Assembly: GCA_033391075.1 (NCBI GenBank)
Contig: JAWPMV010000001.1
Location: forward strand, 372,001-436,000
DNA: 64,000 nt
Direction of reading: 5' to 3'
Origin: Bacteroidia bacterium
Lineage (GTDB): Bacteria > Bacteroidota > Bacteroidia > J057
In this document: positions 61,020-64,000 of the stretch, piece after piece
Layout: every line of letters starts with the position of its first letter
Numbering within the stretch: the first letter of the stretch is position 1
Notes under the pieces: generated by a model
Told to the model about the DNA's origin: nothing
The model's input: only the letters and a program-made list of their open reading frames with translations
The model's database searches: none
Position numbers and translations under genes: made by a program

Positions 61020-62063
61020 ATGAAAAATCTATTAACTAAATTAAATAGGAGCGTCATTCTCATGATGTCCTTGTTTTTGGCACTAGGCTTGAATGTTGCC
61101 TGTGAAGGGGAGACTCCCGAACCTGAACCTGATCCATCTACGGTTGTTGCTGCTTTCTCAGCACAGGTTGATGCGGATAATTCTTTGACATATGCCTTCA
61201 CCAACACCTCTGTTGTAAATGGAATCACGAATAGAACTTTCACTTCTTCCTGGGACTTTGGTGGAAACGGAACTTCTACTGAAGAGAATCCTAGCCATAC
61301 TTTCACCGAAGAAGGTACGTATGAAGTAAAATTGACTGTTACTGCATCCGACGGAGTAATGGGTACAGCTACTGAAACAATCATGGTTACTGCACCTAAG
61401 AACAGGTTTGCTGTAATCACTGACACCAAAGGTGATGATACAGGCGAACTTAGATTAGCTGTTGATTCTATCCAAAATGGGAAGGTGACTTTCATGTATA
61501 GAGTAGCTGAGGGTCCAGTAGATATGGATATTCAGGACGCCTTTATCAATGTTACAGGTTCTTCAACTAGCGGTAGAAACTCTATTGTCGAAGTAAGACT
61601 AAAAGACAATGCAGAACATGCCTTCCGTGAGGGAGCTTCCGATGCGACCATTGCTGCTGCTAATTTCCCGGACGGAGTAGCTGACACATGGGTAGAGGTT
61701 GAGGTAAGCTGGACTTCTGATGGTACCAATACTCCTTTATATACTGTGATAATAGGTGGGCAAACAGTAATTACGGATGCGCCTAGTACAACCAGAGATC
61801 CTAACAATGCTGATCAGGTTGCTGAGCACTTAGGAACTGTCATAGACGGTGCTCGTAATTTCCAATGGAAGTATGCTTCAAATTCAGCGGTCAGTGATGG
61901 CGTTTATCACGTTGATGATATAAAAGTATATAATGATGGAGTTATAGTTTTTGAAGATGATTTCCAGGGAAGAGTAAAAGGTGATGATCTAAACCCAGAT
62001 GTTAACCTTGACTCTCCTTATCATCCAAACTCTTCAGATGCTACAGTAGGGGAAGATGAATAA
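61020..62063 (+). CDS. PKD-domain surface lipoprotein
   Basis: 347 residues. Basic N-terminus MKNLLTKLNRSVILMMSLFL, lipobox ALGLNVAC (Cys28), acidic linker EGETPEPEPDP. One PKD domain (about 42-125): FTSSWDFGGNGTSTEENPSH and YEVKLTVTASDG. The rest (about 130-347) is a LamG-like/concanavalin beta-sandwich that includes VDDIKVYNDGVIVFEDDFQG, with an acidic tail. Likely a glycan-binding lipoprotein of a polysaccharide-utilisation locus. It is under the palindromic operator and is followed by a strong terminator. Confidence 0.85.
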   Translation: MKNLLTKLNRSVILMMSLFLALGLNVACEGETPEPEPDPSTVVAAFSAQVDADNSLTYAFTNTSVVNGITNRTFTSSWDFGGNGTSTEENPSHTFTEEGTYEVKLTVTASDGVMGTATETIMVTAPKNRFAVITDTKGDDTGELRLAVDSIQNGKVTFMYRVAEGPVDMDIQDAFINVTGSSTSGRNSIVEVRLKDNAEHAFREGASDATIAAANFPDGVADTWVEVEVSWTSDGTNTPLYTVIIGGQTVITDAPSTTRDPNNADQVAEHLGTVIDGARNFQWKYASNSAVSDGVYHVDDIKVYNDGVIVFEDDFQGRVKGDDLNPDVNLDSPYHPNSSDATVGEDE

Positions 62064-62111
62064 TTCCTAATAAGCTACTAAGTAATATGTATATGGAAAT
62101 TAGGTTTCCAT

Positions 62112-62156
62112 AAACGAAAAAAGGGGTGTCTATTTAGGCGTTCCTTTTTTCGTTTT
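62112..62156 (+). terminator. Rho-independent terminator after the PKD lipoprotein
   Basis: AAACGAAAAAAGG (62112-62124), 18-base loop, CCTTTTTTCGTTT (62143-62155): 13-bp stem; the T-rich 3' arm serves as the tail. Confidence 0.85.
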
Positions 62157-62289
62157 ACATAAATAAATTATGACCGCATCTCGACCCAATACCTAGCGTG
62201 TAATCAAGCTTTTTAATGAGCAAGCGACCAATTAGCCTTGATTACGAATGTTACTACTTGCCTGCTGACCAGGTTTATGCAGTTAGATT

Positions 62290-64000
62290 ATGAATGTTCA
62301 TCGATTATCTTTTCTAATATTCAGCCTTTTTGGAGTCTATTTTACTCATGGACAAAATTCTTCTCAATTGATCTATTTGGATCAAGGTGAATTAACTTAC
62401 GTTCCATTCGCCATGCAGGGGCAATCAAATGAGGTCAACACGATTCCCGATTTTTCTTATGCTGGTTATATGGGGGGAGGCGTTTCTCTTCCTACAAATA
62501 TTCCAATTGCAGCTACAGTTAGTCCGGAGGAGGGAGAGGATGCCCGAAGAATTCAGGCCGCTATAGACCTGATTGAAGCGCTCGAACCTGATCAAAATGG
62601 ATTTCGAGGAGTAGTATTGATTAAAGCTGGGCATTATAGTTTAGAAAACATTCTGACCATTAGAGCCTCTGGAGTTGTATTGAGAGGTGAAGGGCAGGGC
62701 TTAAACGGAACAGTTCTTCATTCCAATCCCCGAATTTCTCATAATGTAATCAGCATTTTGGGGGCAGGGGGTGTTAATAAAGATCCTGCATCTGAGCAGG
62801 CAATCACAACAGAGTACGTACCGGTTGGATCTTATTCTTTTGAGGTTGCGGATGCCTCGAACTATACGGTTGGAGATAAAATTCTGCTCACTCGAACACC
62901 AAACCAGGCCTGGATCGATGAATTAGGTATGGATCAGTCAAGCTTATGTCAAGGATCCAGTGGGTGTAATGGCTGGACACCAGGCAGTTATGTTATTGAT
63001 CATGAACGAATGATAACAGCGATAGATGGAAATACTATTTCCATAGATATTCCCATAGTTGATGTTATGGAAGTAGCTTATGGTGGTGGGACAATTTCAA
63101 AAATTCAGTCATCAAGGCGAATCAGCCAGTGCGGCGTTGAAAACATGAGAATCCAATCTTTTTACAACAGTAATTCGGACGAATCACATGCCTGGACCGC
63201 GGTAAGGATAAGCGCCGCGGAACATTCCTGGGTAAAACAAGTAACCGGTCAATACCTTGCATATAGTACGGTCAATATTGATGATGCTAATTTTATAAGC
63301 GTTCAGGATTGCGCTTATATTGACCCCAAGTCTCAAGTTACAGGAGGTAGAAGGTATTCTTATGCAATTCAAGAGGGAATAGGCAATTTATTTCAGCGAT
63401 GTTATGCTATAGATGGGCGACACGATTTTGTGACGGGATCCAGAGTCACAGGGCCAAATGTCTTTTTAGATGGCTTGGCGGAGAGCGCCGAATCGGATAT
63501 CGGCCCTCATCACAGATGGGCAACTGGAACCCTCTTTGACAACATTCGAGGAGGTTCTACAAGGGTCTGGAATAGGGGGAGTTCAGGCACTGGACATGGA
63601 TGGTCAGGTGCTCAAACCATGTTTTGGAACATATCATCATACAAGGGAGAGTTTCGGGTAGATAGTCCGCCTGGTTCAATGAACTGGGGCATTGGCTGTA
63701 TAGGCACGAATCAGACCGGTGCAGGATATTGGGAAAGCTGGGGGACTAATGTACAGCCGAGGAGTCTTTATCTCCAGCAATTGAAGGATCGTTTAGGGGA
63801 AAGCGCAGTTGATAATGTTGTGATACCTGAGCAAAAATCCGGGGAAATTTATGATTTGCTGGCGAACTGGGCTGGTCAGGGAAACTTTTCAGATGGAGGC
63901 TTTAGTGGGGATATACCCAATGTGAGTTTTATAAATCTCACCAGCGCAATTGATGTGTCAAGCTGGGAGGGAGGTGATATTCAAGTAGCCGCGACAGATC
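62290..64000 (+). CDS. Parallel beta-helix (pectate-lyase-like) secreted protein, 3' end outside window
   Basis: The ATG at 62290 opens a frame that continues to the end of the window (570 complete codons). Signal peptide MNVHRLSFLIFSLFGVYF cut near THGQ. Domain start ARRIQAAIDLIEALEPDQNG and IRASGVVLRGEGQGLNGTVL is typical of the pectate-lyase-3-type right-handed beta-helix. Later motifs are SSRRISQCGVENMRIQSF, GRRYSYAIQEGIGNLFQRCY, DGRHDFVTGSRVTGPNVFLD and GPHHRWATGTLFDNI, a strongly conserved cluster of His/Arg/Asp that may be the catalytic groove. The family is common in marine Bacteroidota loci but to my knowledge not characterised; a polysaccharide lyase role is an inference. Separate transcription unit from the PKD gene. 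Confidence 0.82.
   Translation, partial: MNVHRLSFLIFSLFGVYFTHGQNSSQLIYLDQGELTYVPFAMQGQSNEVNTIPDFSYAGYMGGGVSLPTNIPIAATVSPEEGEDARRIQAAIDLIEALEPDQNGFRGVVLIKAGHYSLENILTIRASGVVLRGEGQGLNGTVLHSNPRISHNVISILGAGGVNKDPASEQAITTEYVPVGSYSFEVADASNYTVGDKILLTRTPNQAWIDELGMDQSSLCQGSSGCNGWTPGSYVIDHERMITAIDGNTISIDIPIVDVMEVAYGGGTISKIQSSRRISQCGVENMRIQSFYNSNSDESHAWTAVRISAAEHSWVKQVTGQYLAYSTVNIDDANFISVQDCAYIDPKSQVTGGRRYSYAIQEGIGNLFQRCYAIDGRHDFVTGSRVTGPNVFLDGLAESAESDIGPHHRWATGTLFDNIRGGSTRVWNRGSSGTGHGWSGAQTMFWNISSYKGEFRVDSPPGSMNWGIGCIGTNQTGAGYWESWGTNVQPRSLYLQQLKDRLGESAVDNVVIPEQKSGEIYDLLANWAGQGNFSDGGFSGDIPNVSFINLTSAIDVSSWEGGDIQVAATD

Overview
The window is a piece of a Bacteroidota chromosome, most likely a marine, polysaccharide-degrading member. 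The evidence is a SusC/SusD pair, secreted proteins with type IX secretion (T9SS) C-terminal sorting domains, two periplasm-to-nucleus style hybrid two-component systems (HTCS), lipoproteins, and a family GH117 anhydro-galactosidase of the kind used on red-algal agars. I cannot name the genus. The first gene (DUF885 peptidase) and the last one (beta-helix protein) are cut by the window edges.

Region by region. 1-12 kb: end of a DUF885 metallopeptidase, a 1923-residue mosaic T9SS protein, an MBL-fold hydrolase with a small membrane protein, a class III nucleotide cyclase with TPRs, and a tiny cysteine-rich lipoprotein. 12-17 kb: a T9SS protein behind a strongly hairpinned leader, and two tandem subtilisin-like proteases, each closed by a strong terminator. 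17-29.5 kb: GH117 lipoprotein, universal stress protein, PEP carboxykinase, an SDR/AraC/membrane-protein operon, small metabolic and hypothetical genes, and a Tat-exported HisC-like aminotransferase. 29.5-35 kb: an apparent operon with two related DUF3857/transglutaminase-like exported proteins (the second with its catalytic residues lost), an APH(6)-type kinase and a small protein. 35-41 kb: dispersed intergenic repeats, then SusC-SusD-Calx-beta lipoprotein.

41-59 kb is the most unusual part. On the minus strand lie an HTCS regulator (47529-50564), an aerolysin-like pore-forming lipoprotein with a beta-trefoil (45711-47342), a decayed remnant of a second HTCS (45256-45487), and a 1151-residue T9SS protein with pore-former-like beta segments (41625-45080). 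The promoters of the two secreted genes carry the same three GTCGCA elements at identical spacing (72 and 21 bp). This points to duplication of a regulator-plus-secreted-protein unit and to shared control by the surviving HTCS. Directly upstream is a five-gene operon encoding parts of a contractile-injection-like particle (DUF4255/Pvc16, tail tube, VgrG, PAAR spike, AAA+ ATPase) with no sheath or baseplate, preceded by another HTCS (55569-58823).

59-64 kb: a GntR/FadR regulator with a near-palindromic site just before its own start and a perfect copy of the site upstream of the next gene, a relic that looks like the end of a Tn3-family transposase, a PKD lipoprotein, and the start of a parallel beta-helix protein. 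This looks like the start of a polysaccharide-utilisation locus that continues past the window.

No rRNA, tRNA or CRISPR array was seen. Several start codons were moved from the longest possible frame, for reasons given in each entry. All family assignments come from reading motifs by eye, without database searches.
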